The notes under the pieces are model-generated. The model was not told the origin of the DNA and searched no databases. It saw nothing but the letters and a program-made list of their open reading frames with translations. A DNA stretch of 5,610 bases from Alphaproteobacteria bacterium. GTDB taxonomy: Bacteria; Pseudomonadota; Alphaproteobacteria; Sphingomonadales; Emcibacteraceae. Shown here piece after piece: positions 1 to 5,185 of the stretch. Each line of letters opens with the position of its first letter. The first letter of the stretch is position 1. The translations under genes were made by a program, and so were the position numbers. The stretch covers positions 1-5,610 of the forward strand of contig JAADGA010000238.1 of the NCBI GenBank assembly GCA_013152615.1. Reading direction: 5' to 3'.

Positions 1-87
1 GCTCTCTTGCATTGCGCGCGCATAATGGATTATAGCTATGGACCCGGGGCCTGAACCGGCGATGACATCAACAGGGATTTCTCTTAT
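1..87. other. Upstream flank, no identified gene
   Basis: No complete gene is visible. On the + strand, frame 1 is open from the window edge to a TGA at 52-54 (17 codons, ending DYSYGPGA). This could be the C-terminus of a preceding gene, but it is too short to assign. A nine-codon ORF starts at ATG 62 and its TGA (89-91) overlaps the ATG at 88; it has no recognisable product. A weak ribosome-binding-like AGGGA lies at 73-77, about ten bases before the ATG at 88. TTGCAT (7-12) and TATAGC (31-36) are 18 bases apart and resemble a poor sigma-70 pair, but this is not strong enough to call a promoter. Confidence 0.3.
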
Positions 88-759
88 ATGAATTATTTAC
101 AGGTTCTGCCTGTCATTGTAATTCCGCTGCTTCTGGCGGTGACATTACACGAGGCGGCTCATGCGTGGGTCGCCTACAAGCTGGGGGATAATACCGCGAA
201 ATCCCTGGGGCGGGTGAGCTTTAATCCGTTCGTTCATATTGATCTCTTTGGCACGATTATTTTGCCGGTGATATTGCTGATAAGTGGCACGCCGTTCTTA
301 TTCGGCTATGCCAAGCCGGTGCCGATTAATTTCAGAAATCTTCATCATCCCCGCCGGGATATGATTTTTGTCGCGCTGGCCGGACCGGCGGCCAATGTCA
401 TTCTGGTGATATTGGCGGCGCTGCTGTTTCATATTGTTGGATTTCTGCCGGCTGTAGCGGCCAAATGGCTGCTGGGCAATATCAGGTTCGCCATTGAGAT
501 CAACGCGATACTTGCGGCCTTTAACATGTTGCCGATTCCGCCGCTTGATGGCAGCAGGGTTGCGGTTGGTATTTTACCTGATATACTTGCCCGGCCGCTG
601 TCCCGGCTGGAGCCATATGGGATGTTTATTATCATTGGGTTGCTGTTGCTGCCGATGCTGGGGCAGGAAATCGGGATGAACCTGAATATTCTATGGGCGG
701 TATTACAGCCTGCTATTAACCTTATTGAGCAATTAGCCGTTGTAATCGCCCAAATTTGA
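88..759 (+). CDS. Site-2 protease family (peptidase M50) membrane metalloprotease
   Basis: This is a 223-residue polytopic inner-membrane protein of the M50/site-2 protease family, which cleaves substrates within or near the membrane using zinc. Visible hallmarks are the zinc-binding HEAAH at residues 21-25 inside the first hydrophobic segment, an AGPAAN turn at 98-103, and the second metal-ligand motif N146-MLPIPPLDG with D154 as the expected third ligand. About five or six hydrophobic segments span nearly the whole length. No PDZ domain is present, so it belongs with the small compact M50 proteins rather than with RseP. The start at 88 is supported by the hydrophobic N-terminus leading directly into the HExxH helix and by a weak AGGGA at 73-77. 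It lies 17 bases upstream of scpA. From memory, small M50 proteases recur next to scpA in several bacterial phyla, but the substrate is unknown. Family assignment is secure; the physiological role is not. Confidence 0.93.
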   Translation: MNYLQVLPVIVIPLLLAVTLHEAAHAWVAYKLGDNTAKSLGRVSFNPFVHIDLFGTIILPVILLISGTPFLFGYAKPVPINFRNLHHPRRDMIFVALAGPAANVILVILAALLFHIVGFLPAVAAKWLLGNIRFAIEINAILAAFNMLPIPPLDGSRVAVGILPDILARPLSRLEPYGMFIIIGLLLLPMLGQEIGMNLNILWAVLQPAINLIEQLAVVIAQI

Positions 760-776
760 AAAGTTGACTTACCGTC

Positions 777-1586
777 ATGACTGTTCGCGATACCGGGCAA
801 TATTCTGTATTCGATGATGATCCGGCCCCTGTGGGGTCACCGGGCGATGATGAAAATCTGGTCGTTGATATTGATGGCTTTGAAGGCCCGCTGGATGTTC
901 TGCTGGCGTTGGCCCGAAGCCAGAAAGTCGATCTGAAACAAATTTCGATATTGGAACTGGTGCAGCAATTTCTGGATTTTGTCGCGGCGGCCAAATTGCA
1001 CCGGCTGGAAAAGGCGGCGGATTATCTGGTGATGGCGGCGTGGCTGGCTTATCTGAAGTCGCGGCTGTTGCTGCCGGAAGAAAATATTGAGGAAGAATAT
1101 TCAGCGGGGGAAATGGCGGCCCGTCTGAGCTTTCATCTGCAGCGGTTAAATGCCATGCGCAGGGTTGCGGCGACGCTGATGTCGCATAATCAGCTGGGCC
1201 GGGATGTTTTCGCCCGCGGGCGGCCGGAACCGGTGATTGTCACCACCGTAACCTCCGGCTATGAGGTCAGCTTTTATCAGTTGCTCAGGGCCTATGCCGA
1301 TCATAAAACCCGCAAGGCCGTTGCCGACATCCGGATTCACCAGCGCGACATCTATAGCCTTGATCAGGCGCTGGACCGTCTGCGTGGTCTGATTGGCGAT
1401 GTTCCGGACTGGACAGACCTGTTCCAGTTTATCCCGGAGTCTGTCATTGACGCGAAAATGACCCGGTCGGTCAAGGCCGGTCTTTTTACCGCATCGCTTG
1501 AAATGACGCGTGGCGGCAGTGCGGAAATTATCCAGAAACAAATGTTTGGTCCGGTATTTATCCGGAAAAGAGATCGAAAAGATTAG
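777..1586 (+). CDS. scpA: Segregation and condensation protein A (kleisin ScpA)
   Basis: ScpA is the kleisin subunit that bridges the two SMC heads and, with ScpB, forms the bacterial SMC condensin acting on the nucleoid. The 269-residue product shows the diagnostic N-terminal block VDIDGFEGPLDVLLALA (about residues 30-46), followed by KVDLKQISILELVQQFLDF. Next come the helix containing LVMAAWLAYLKSRLLLPE (K94-S-R-L-L-L-P100) and a C-terminal winged-helix region ending with AEIIQKQMFGPVFIRKR. Length is normal for the family. The ATG at 777 is the furthest upstream possible start, because an in-frame TGA lies at 765-767. No clear Shine-Dalgarno precedes it, and the first ~28 residues are acidic and poorly conserved, so a start slightly downstream cannot be excluded. 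It is followed after nine bases by scpB. No smc gene is in the window, which is common for this locus. Confidence 0.96.
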   Translation: MTVRDTGQYSVFDDDPAPVGSPGDDENLVVDIDGFEGPLDVLLALARSQKVDLKQISILELVQQFLDFVAAAKLHRLEKAADYLVMAAWLAYLKSRLLLPEENIEEEYSAGEMAARLSFHLQRLNAMRRVAATLMSHNQLGRDVFARGRPEPVIVTTVTSGYEVSFYQLLRAYADHKTRKAVADIRIHQRDIYSLDQALDRLRGLIGDVPDWTDLFQFIPESVIDAKMTRSVKAGLFTASLEMTRGGSAEIIQKQMFGPVFIRKRDRKD

Positions 1587-1590
1587 GAGA
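1585..1590 (+). promoter_or_regulatory. Ribosome binding site for scpB overlapping scpA stop
   Basis: AGGAGA lies five bases before the scpB ATG at 1596 and shares bases with the scpA TAG stop (1584-1586). Terminating scpA ribosomes would sit on the scpB initiation region, consistent with coupled, balanced production of two subunits of one complex. The coupling is inferred; the motif and spacing are seen directly. Confidence 0.75.
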
Positions 1591-1595
1591 ATTTC

Positions 1596-2201
1596 ATGGA
1601 CGTCAGGGAACAGAGCAGGACCGTTGAAGCCTTGTTATTTGCCAGTGACCGGCCGTTGTCCGCGCTTGCTCTTGACGATTGTCTGCCCGAAGGGTCGGAT
1701 ATAGACCGGCTGCTGGCCGATTTGCAGCAGCATTATCTTGACCGCGGGGTAAATCTGGTCGAGGTTGCCGGCAAATGGATGTTCCAGACCGCGCCTGATC
1801 TGGCTTTTCTGTTGCGTAAAGAGGTGGAACAGACCCGGAGATTGTCGCGGGCGGCGGTGGAAACGCTGGCGGTAATATCCTATCATCAGCCGGTAACCCG
1901 GGCCGATATCGAGGCGGTTCGCGGGGTCTCCCTCAGCCGGGGAATTCTGGATACCCTGATGGCGGCTGACTGGGTGCGGCCAATGGGGCGGCGCCGGACG
2001 GCGGGCAGGCCGGTGACTTATGGCACTACGGATCATTTTCTGGTTCATTTCGGCCTGAACAGCATCAAGGATTTGCCGGGGCTGGGCGAATTGAAAGCGG
2101 CAGGCTTTTTGGAAAATGTCAATATATCCCGGCTTAACCTGCTGGATGATGACAAATCCGGCACAGAGCAGCCGGAATTGCCCATTCCCCCGGATATCTA
2201 A
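1596..2201 (+). CDS. scpB: Segregation and condensation protein B (ScpB)
   Basis: ScpB is the kite-type, winged-helix partner that dimerises and binds the middle of ScpA in the SMC-ScpAB complex. The 201-residue product carries an N-terminal VEALLFASDRPLS, the central block LSRAAVETLAVISYHQPVTR (T101-R102 region) with ADIEAVRGVS (103-112), and the second winged-helix signature GRPVTYGTT (137-145). This is followed by FLVHFGLNSIKDLPGLGEL, all typical of the family. A short variable acidic and proline-rich tail ends the protein. The start is well supported by AGGAGA at 1585-1590. It is the last gene before a 137-base gap, and I see no convincing intrinsic terminator after it, so some read-through into the tat genes is possible. 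Confidence 0.96.
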   Translation: MDVREQSRTVEALLFASDRPLSALALDDCLPEGSDIDRLLADLQQHYLDRGVNLVEVAGKWMFQTAPDLAFLLRKEVEQTRRLSRAAVETLAVISYHQPVTRADIEAVRGVSLSRGILDTLMAADWVRPMGRRRTAGRPVTYGTTDHFLVHFGLNSIKDLPGLGELKAAGFLENVNISRLNLLDDDKSGTEQPELPIPPDI

Positions 2202-2253
2202 GTCGCAAGTTTCACAATAAAATTTTTTTATGTTGCTTTAGAAGTCAATTTCG

Positions 2254-2267
2254 TTGATTTTCATCAA
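2254..2267 (+). promoter_or_regulatory. Perfect FNR/FnrL/FixK-type binding palindrome
   Basis: TTGATTTTCATCAA matches the consensus TTGAT-N4-ATCAA of the FNR/Anr/FnrL/FixK branch of the CRP-FNR family at all ten specified bases. Its centre (2260.5) lies about 40.5-41.5 bases upstream of the start point predicted from the -10 box at 2289-2294. That matches class-II activation, in which the dimer overlaps the -35 position and contacts RNA polymerase. It implies induction of the tat genes under low oxygen, or by whichever FNR/FixK paralogue the host has. Which regulator binds cannot be told from the site. Confidence 0.72.
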
Positions 2268-2288
2268 ATATTCCCCACATTCAAGGCA

Positions 2289-2294
2289 TATAAT
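2289..2294 (+). promoter_or_regulatory. Sigma-70-type -10 box upstream of tatA
   Basis: TATAAT is a perfect consensus -10 hexamer, 21 bases downstream of the FNR palindrome end and 44 bases before the tatA ATG. There is no TGn extension and no recognisable -35 at normal spacing, so it probably depends on the activator at 2254-2267. It lies within the inverted repeat GCATAT-AATAC-ATATGC (2286-2302). Confidence 0.6.
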
Positions 2295-2324
2295 ACATAT
2301 GCGGGGTGGGACTAACGGTTTGGA

Positions 2325-2331
2325 TAAGGAG
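2325..2331 (+). promoter_or_regulatory. Strong ribosome binding site deciding tatA start
   Basis: TAAGGAG sits seven bases before ATG 2339 and is the strongest Shine-Dalgarno in the window. It fixes the tatA start at 2339 rather than at the in-frame GTG 2306, which would add an implausible, charged extension (GLTVWIRRII) and would lie almost at the predicted transcription start. A strong site suits TatA, which is needed in excess over TatB and TatC. Confidence 0.85.
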
Positions 2332-2338
2332 AATTATA

Positions 2339-2569
2339 ATGAGTGCAGGTTTTTGGCAGATTGCCATCGTAGCGTTGTTGGTTTTGATATTATTTGGTCG
2401 GGGAAAAATTTCTGATCTGATGGGGGATGTCGCCAAGGGGATCAGAAGCTTTAAAAAAGGTCTGTCCGAGGATGATATAGACGTATCCCACCCGACGGAG
2501 GCGAAGGGTATTGATCAAAAATCAGAGACTATTATCCACAGCAAGAATTCCAAGAAAACAAATAGTTAA
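2339..2569 (+). CDS. tatA: Twin-arginine translocase subunit TatA
   Basis: TatA oligomerises at substrate-loaded TatBC to make the transient path by which folded twin-arginine proteins cross the inner membrane. The 76-residue product has the standard layout: short N-terminus with W6-Q7, one membrane helix (about residues 5-19), the F19-G20 hinge, and an amphipathic helix (about 23-41: KISDLMGDVAKGIRSFKKG). An acidic patch LSEDDID and a polar, unstructured tail follow. The conserved polar residue at the start of the helix is Q7, as in E. coli TatA, which separates it from TatB with glutamate there. Length is normal (about 70-90). It is the first gene of the apparent tatABC-serS-surE operon and directly follows the FNR-type promoter region. 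tatB follows after 20 bases. Confidence 0.96.
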   Translation: MSAGFWQIAIVALLVLILFGRGKISDLMGDVAKGIRSFKKGLSEDDIDVSHPTEAKGIDQKSETIIHSKNSKKTNS

Positions 2570-2589
2570 ATAGATTTCCGGGACCTGAT

Positions 2590-3078
2590 ATGTTTGATGT
2601 CGGCATGATGGAGATGTTCGTGGTTGTCGTTCTGGCAATCATTGTTGTCGGACCGAAAGATCTGCCGAAACTGCTCCGGTCTCTGGGGCGGTTTGTGGCG
2701 AAAATACGGGCTATGGGTCAGGAATTCCAGAACACCCTCAAACAGATGAGCGACGAGATCGAACTGGAGGAAGTGACTCGCAAATTAAATGAGGCCGGTA
2801 ATATTCCCATTGATGACCTTGACAGCGCCCCCGATATTCTTGATACCGCCCCTGATATTCTTGATACTGCCCACGATATTCTTGATACCGCCACCGACAT
2901 AAAGACGGATGCGGAGCCGGAGACAGAGGTGAAGCCAGAAGGCAAAGCGCCAAAGGGCAAAGCACCAGAAGGCAAAGCACCAGAGGGCAAAGCACCAGAG
3001 GGCAAAGCACCAGAGGGCAAAGCACCAGAGGGCAAAGCACCAGAGGGCAAAGCACCAGCCAGAAGGCAAAGCAGGTGA
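2590..3078 (+). CDS. tatB: Twin-arginine translocase subunit TatB, repeat-bearing and frameshifted tail
   Basis: TatB pairs with TatC to form the receptor for twin-arginine signal peptides. The conserved part is intact: MFDVG start, E8 in the membrane helix (about 6-20), the G21-P22 hinge, KDLPKLLRSLGRFVAKIRAM amphipathic helix, and a further helix to about residue 70. Beyond it lies a low-complexity region: four 7-residue units of the D-T-A-P-D-I-L type (residues 78-105), an acidic linker, then eight GKAPE-type 5-residue units (118-157). The visible protein is 162 residues and ends RRQSR. A 4-base tandem duplication at 3055-3062 appears to have shifted the frame. Without it the protein would be 170 residues and end [14 protein letters not shown] with its stop overlapping the tatC ATG. 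The functional N-terminal half should be unaffected, since TatB C-terminal tails are variable. Only a weak GGGA (2580-2583) precedes the ATG. Confidence 0.94.
   Translation: MFDVGMMEMFVVVVLAIIVVGPKDLPKLLRSLGRFVAKIRAMGQEFQNTLKQMSDEIELEEVTRKLNEAGNIPIDDLDSAPDILDTAPDILDTAHDILDTATDIKTDAEPETEVKPEGKAPKGKAPEGKAPEGKAPEGKAPEGKAPEGKAPEGKAPARRQSR
2821..2904 (+). repeat. Four 21-base tandem repeats inside tatB
   Basis: Four in-frame, imperfect 21-base units begin at 2821, 2842, 2863 and 2884. They encode DSAPDIL, DTAPDIL, DTAHDIL and DTATDIK. The first three share the core GATATTCTT; the last has decayed. The repeat is acidic with a regular Ile-Leu pair every seven residues, suggesting heptad-like expansion of an amphipathic segment, but no structure can be asserted. 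Confidence 0.93.
2941..3075 (+). repeat. 15-base tandem repeat array inside tatB
   Basis: Eight in-frame 15-base units run from 2941 to 3060, with sequence ggcaaagcaccagag or a close variant. Units three to seven (2971-3045) are identical to one another, the first has two changes, and the eighth ends in GCC. They encode GKAPK, GKAPE six times and GKAPA. A partial ninth copy (ggcaaagcagg, 3065-3075) is out of frame because of the duplication just before it. Identity at wobble positions indicates recent expansion. Because 15 is a multiple of three, whole-unit changes alter length without changing frame. The same periodicity keeps antisense frames open. Confidence 0.95.
3055..3062 (+). other. 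4-base tandem duplication causing a frameshift in tatB
   Basis: CCAG at 3055-3058 is directly repeated at 3059-3062, at the junction of the eighth repeat unit and the partial ninth. Removing one CCAG puts the ninth copy back in frame and carries the reading frame on through [10 protein letters not shown] to a TGA at 3104-3106. That stop overlaps the tatC start as ATGA (3103-3106). Restored repeat phase and restored stop/start overlap together argue that the longer frame is ancestral. A sequencing or assembly error in the repeat is the main alternative. Confidence 0.72.
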
Positions 3079-3102
3079 TGGCGAGCGCAAGGCAGACGAA
3101 AA

Positions 3103-3924
3103 ATGACGGCAGAAGAAACCGACGATATGGAAAAAAGTTCGGCACCGCTGATTGAACATCTGGCCGAACTCAGGCGACGTCTGATCTGGATATCGGTTTA
3201 TATCCTGATTGCCTTTGTCATCAGTTATTATTTCAAGGAACAAATCTATCTTTTTCTGGCACAGCCGTTTATTAACGTCTCGCTTAAATACGGCCAACCG
3301 GCCAAGATGATTTACACCAGTATGCATGAGGCGTTTTTCGTCTATCTGAAAGTATCTTTCTTTACCGCTGTTGTGGCGACTTTTCCGTTGATCTCCATTC
3401 AGATATGGAAGTTTATTGCGCCGGGGCTTTATGGTAATGAGAAGAAAGCCTTTCTGCCGTTCTTTATCGGCACGCCGGTATTGTTTTTTCTCGGCGCCGC
3501 CCTTGCCTATTATCTGGTTATTCCCAATGCGTGGAATTTCTTTATGTCGTTTCAGGTTGGCATGAATGATGCCTCGGCGACGGTGGCGGGGGTCGATAAA
3601 AGACAGCTTGCCGGGGTGCTTTCGATCGAATTATTGCCGACGGTCAAGGAATACTGGTCGCTGGTGATGTTGCTTATTCTGGCCTTTGGTATCAGTTTTC
3701 AACTGCCGATCCTGCTGTTGCTTCTGGCCCGGGTGGGCATCGTGACGGCGGACGGGCTGGCGGCAAAACGGAAATATATGATTGTCGGGGCTTTTGCTTT
3801 TGCCGCCGTCATGACCCCGCCTGACCCGATTAGCCAGATCGGACTGGGCATCCCCATATTGCTCCTCTATGAAATTTCCATTCTGTTTATCCGGCTAACG
3901 ATTAAGGAAAACAAAGATGTTTGA
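3103..3924 (+). CDS. tatC: Twin-arginine translocase subunit TatC
   Basis: TatC is the multi-spanning core of the Tat receptor and recognises the twin-arginine motif of substrates on the cytoplasmic face. The 273-residue protein shows the cytoplasmic N-terminal signature HLAELRRRL (19-27, with E22), the first cytoplasmic loop [16 protein letters not shown] with E113 (equivalent to E. coli E103), and the final [21 protein letters not shown] block. About six membrane segments are visible. At the position of E. coli E170 the residue is Q200 (ISFQLP), which I believe is usual in alphaproteobacteria. The periplasmic loop around residues 151-183 looks somewhat longer than in E. coli. No good Shine-Dalgarno precedes ATG 3103, which fits an origin in stop/start coupling with tatB. 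In the present sequence the tatB stop is 24 bases upstream. The 3' end overlaps serS by eight bases. Confidence 0.97.
   Translation: MTAEETDDMEKSSAPLIEHLAELRRRLIWISVYILIAFVISYYFKEQIYLFLAQPFINVSLKYGQPAKMIYTSMHEAFFVYLKVSFFTAVVATFPLISIQIWKFIAPGLYGNEKKAFLPFFIGTPVLFFLGAALAYYLVIPNAWNFFMSFQVGMNDASATVAGVDKRQLAGVLSIELLPTVKEYWSLVMLLILAFGISFQLPILLLLLARVGIVTADGLAAKRKYMIVGAFAFAAVMTPPDPISQIGLGIPILLLYEISILFIRLTIKENKDV
3904..3908 (+). promoter_or_regulatory. Ribosome binding site for serS within tatC
   Basis: AAGGA lies eight bases before the serS ATG at 3917, inside the last codons of tatC. Together with the 8-base tatC/serS overlap it supports this start and suggests that serS is translated from the tat transcript. 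Confidence 0.7.
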
Positions 3925-5185
3925 TATCAAGGCGATTCGGGAAAATCCTGAAGGATTTGACCGGGGCTGGAAACGGCGGGGGCTGGCCCCGCAGGCCGCG
4001 GCACTGATCGCGCTGGACAGCCAGTTGCGGGCAACCAAGACCGCGTTGCAGGACTGCCAGTCGCGGCGCAATGAGGCCTCGCGCGCGATCGGCGCAATCA
4101 AGGCAAAGCAGGGTGATGCCGGGGCGCTGATCCGTGAGGTCGCCGAGCTGAAAAAAACCATGAGTGCGCTTGAGGATGATGTCCGGCGGCAGTCTGCCGG
4201 GCTTGCCGGTGAAATGTGCCGGCTGGATAATCTGCCCGCCGATGATGTTCCGGACGGCGCGGATGAAACCGATAATGTTGAAGTCCGCAGATGGGGAAAA
4301 ATCCCTGAATTTGACTTCACCCCGAAACAGCATTTTGATCTGGGCGAAGGCCTCGGGATGATGGATTTCGATGGTGCCGCCCGGATGTCGGGGGCGCGGT
4401 TTGTTATTCTTAAAGGACAACTGGCGCGGCTGGAACGGGCGTTGGCGGCCTTTATGCTGGATATTCATACCACTGAATTCGGTTATCAGGAGGTCAGTGT
4501 GCCGCTGCTGGTGCGGGACCACGCCCTGTTTGGCACCAGCCAGTTACCGAAATTCAAGGAAGATCTTTTCGCCACTGCCGATCATTATCTGATCCCGACC
4601 GGCGAAGTCCCGCTGACCAATATCGTGCGTGAGCAGATCGTGGCAGAGGAAGAACTGCCGCTGCGTTATACCACCGCAAGTCAGTGCTTTCGTTCGGAGG
4701 CCGGCTCCGCTGGCCGTGACACCCGGGGCATGATCCGCCTGCATCAATTTACCAAGGTTGAACTGGTCAGCATCACCACCCCGGAACAGAGCCGGGACGA
4801 ATTGTCGCGCATGACCGGGGCGGCAGAGGAGATATTGCGCCGGCTTGGTCTCGCCTATCGTACCGTCATGCTGTGTGTGGGCGATATGGGCTTTGCCGCC
4901 CGCAAGACCTATGATCTTGAGGTGTGGTTGCCGGGGCAGGGGATGTACCGGGAAATTTCGAGCTGTTCCAATACCGGTGATTTTCAGGCCCGCCGCATGA
5001 ATAGCCGCTGTCGCCGCGCCGATGAGAAAAAGACCCGCTTTGTTCATACCCTGAATGGCTCCGGCCTTGCGGTTGGCCGGACCTTGGTGGCGGTGCTGGA
5101 AAATTATCAGCAGGCCGATGGCTCCATTGCCCTGCCCGAAGTACTACATCCCTATATGGGGAGGACGCGGATTGGAGGCCAATGA
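3917..5185 (+). CDS. serS: Serine--tRNA ligase (SerRS)
   Basis: SerRS activates serine with ATP and charges tRNA-Ser (and tRNA-Sec where present) in the cytoplasm. The 422-residue protein has the expected two parts. The N-terminal antiparallel coiled-coil arm that holds the tRNA variable arm covers about residues 30-105 (rich in K/E/A, starting after [14 protein letters not shown]). The class-II catalytic core follows. Motif 1 is around [12 protein letters not shown]; the serine-binding TGE is residues 228-230; motif 2 is [14 protein letters not shown] (258-271) with R259 and E261; [15 protein letters not shown] precedes motif 3 [11 protein letters not shown] (379-389) with R388. All key residues are present and the length is normal. 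The start codon overlaps tatC by eight bases and has AAGGA upstream. Its place after tatC is a recurring alphaproteobacterial arrangement. No separate promoter is evident, so an essential housekeeping gene may rely on the tat transcript or on an internal promoter I cannot see. Confidence 0.98.
   Translation: MFDIKAIRENPEGFDRGWKRRGLAPQAAALIALDSQLRATKTALQDCQSRRNEASRAIGAIKAKQGDAGALIREVAELKKTMSALEDDVRRQSAGLAGEMCRLDNLPADDVPDGADETDNVEVRRWGKIPEFDFTPKQHFDLGEGLGMMDFDGAARMSGARFVILKGQLARLERALAAFMLDIHTTEFGYQEVSVPLLVRDHALFGTSQLPKFKEDLFATADHYLIPTGEVPLTNIVREQIVAEEELPLRYTTASQCFRSEAGSAGRDTRGMIRLHQFTKVELVSITTPEQSRDELSRMTGAAEEILRRLGLAYRTVMLCVGDMGFAARKTYDLEVWLPGQGMYREISSCSNTGDFQARRMNSRCRRADEKKTRFVHTLNGSGLAVGRTLVAVLENYQQADGSIALPEVLHPYMGRTRIGGQ
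5174..5178 (+). promoter_or_regulatory. Ribosome binding site deciding surE start
   Basis: GGAGG lies three bases before ATG 5182 and six bases before the adjacent in-frame ATG 5185. The spacing favours 5185 as the true start, giving a TGATG stop/start overlap with serS. With 5182 the overlap would be ATGA and the protein one Met longer. Confidence 0.7.

Larger units (their letters stand above)
2202..2338 (+). promoter_or_regulatory. tat operon regulatory region
   Basis: This is the only sizeable non-coding gap inside the gene block, and it is conspicuously AT-rich compared with the flanking genes. In order it contains a T7 run (2223-2229), a perfect FNR-type palindrome (2254-2267), a perfect -10 hexamer TATAAT (2289-2294), an inverted repeat laid over that -10 (2286-2302), and a strong Shine-Dalgarno (2325-2331). 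No good TTGACA-like -35 sits 16-18 bases upstream of the -10: the bases there are AAATAT. This is the expected appearance of an activator-dependent promoter. Transcription would start near 2301-2302, leaving a leader of about 37 bases. Confidence 0.75.

Noticed and set aside
1..54. Upstream fragment as the end of nagZ, which often lies near scpA in alphaproteobacteria
   Set aside because: Only 17 residues are visible and they do not match any nagZ motif I recognise, so the assignment would be a guess from gene order.
2174..2229. Possible intrinsic terminator after scpB (GGAAT/ATTCC hairpin and a later T7 run)
   Set aside because: The 5-base-pair stem at 2174-2188 lies inside scpB and is about 35 bases from the T run (2223-2229). 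No GC-rich hairpin directly precedes the T run.
2306..2338. In-frame upstream GTG start for tatA
   Set aside because: It has no Shine-Dalgarno, adds a charged non-TatA leader, and lies within a few bases of the predicted transcription start. ATG 2339 has TAAGGAG at ideal spacing.
3078..3155. Short ORF starting at the ATG that overlaps the tatB stop (TGATG at 3076-3080)
   Set aside because: It is 25 codons, out of frame with tatC, with an arginine-rich product of no recognisable kind. It is better explained as a by-product of the shifted tatB stop.
2718..3327. Several overlapping antisense open frames across the tatB tail, with repetitive translations
   Set aside because: The 15- and 21-base units are multiples of three, so any frame without a stop in one unit stays open through the array. 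There is no ribosome binding site or family resemblance, and they lie opposite a clear tatB.
3610..3720. Q200 in TatC at the position of E. coli E170, as a missing key residue
   Set aside because: A glutamine in the SFQLP motif is, to my knowledge, common in alphaproteobacterial TatC, so it is lineage variation rather than a defect.
3895..5047. Long antisense open frames opposite serS
   Set aside because: They are shadow frames of a GC-rich, strongly coding gene whose + strand product matches SerRS along its full length.
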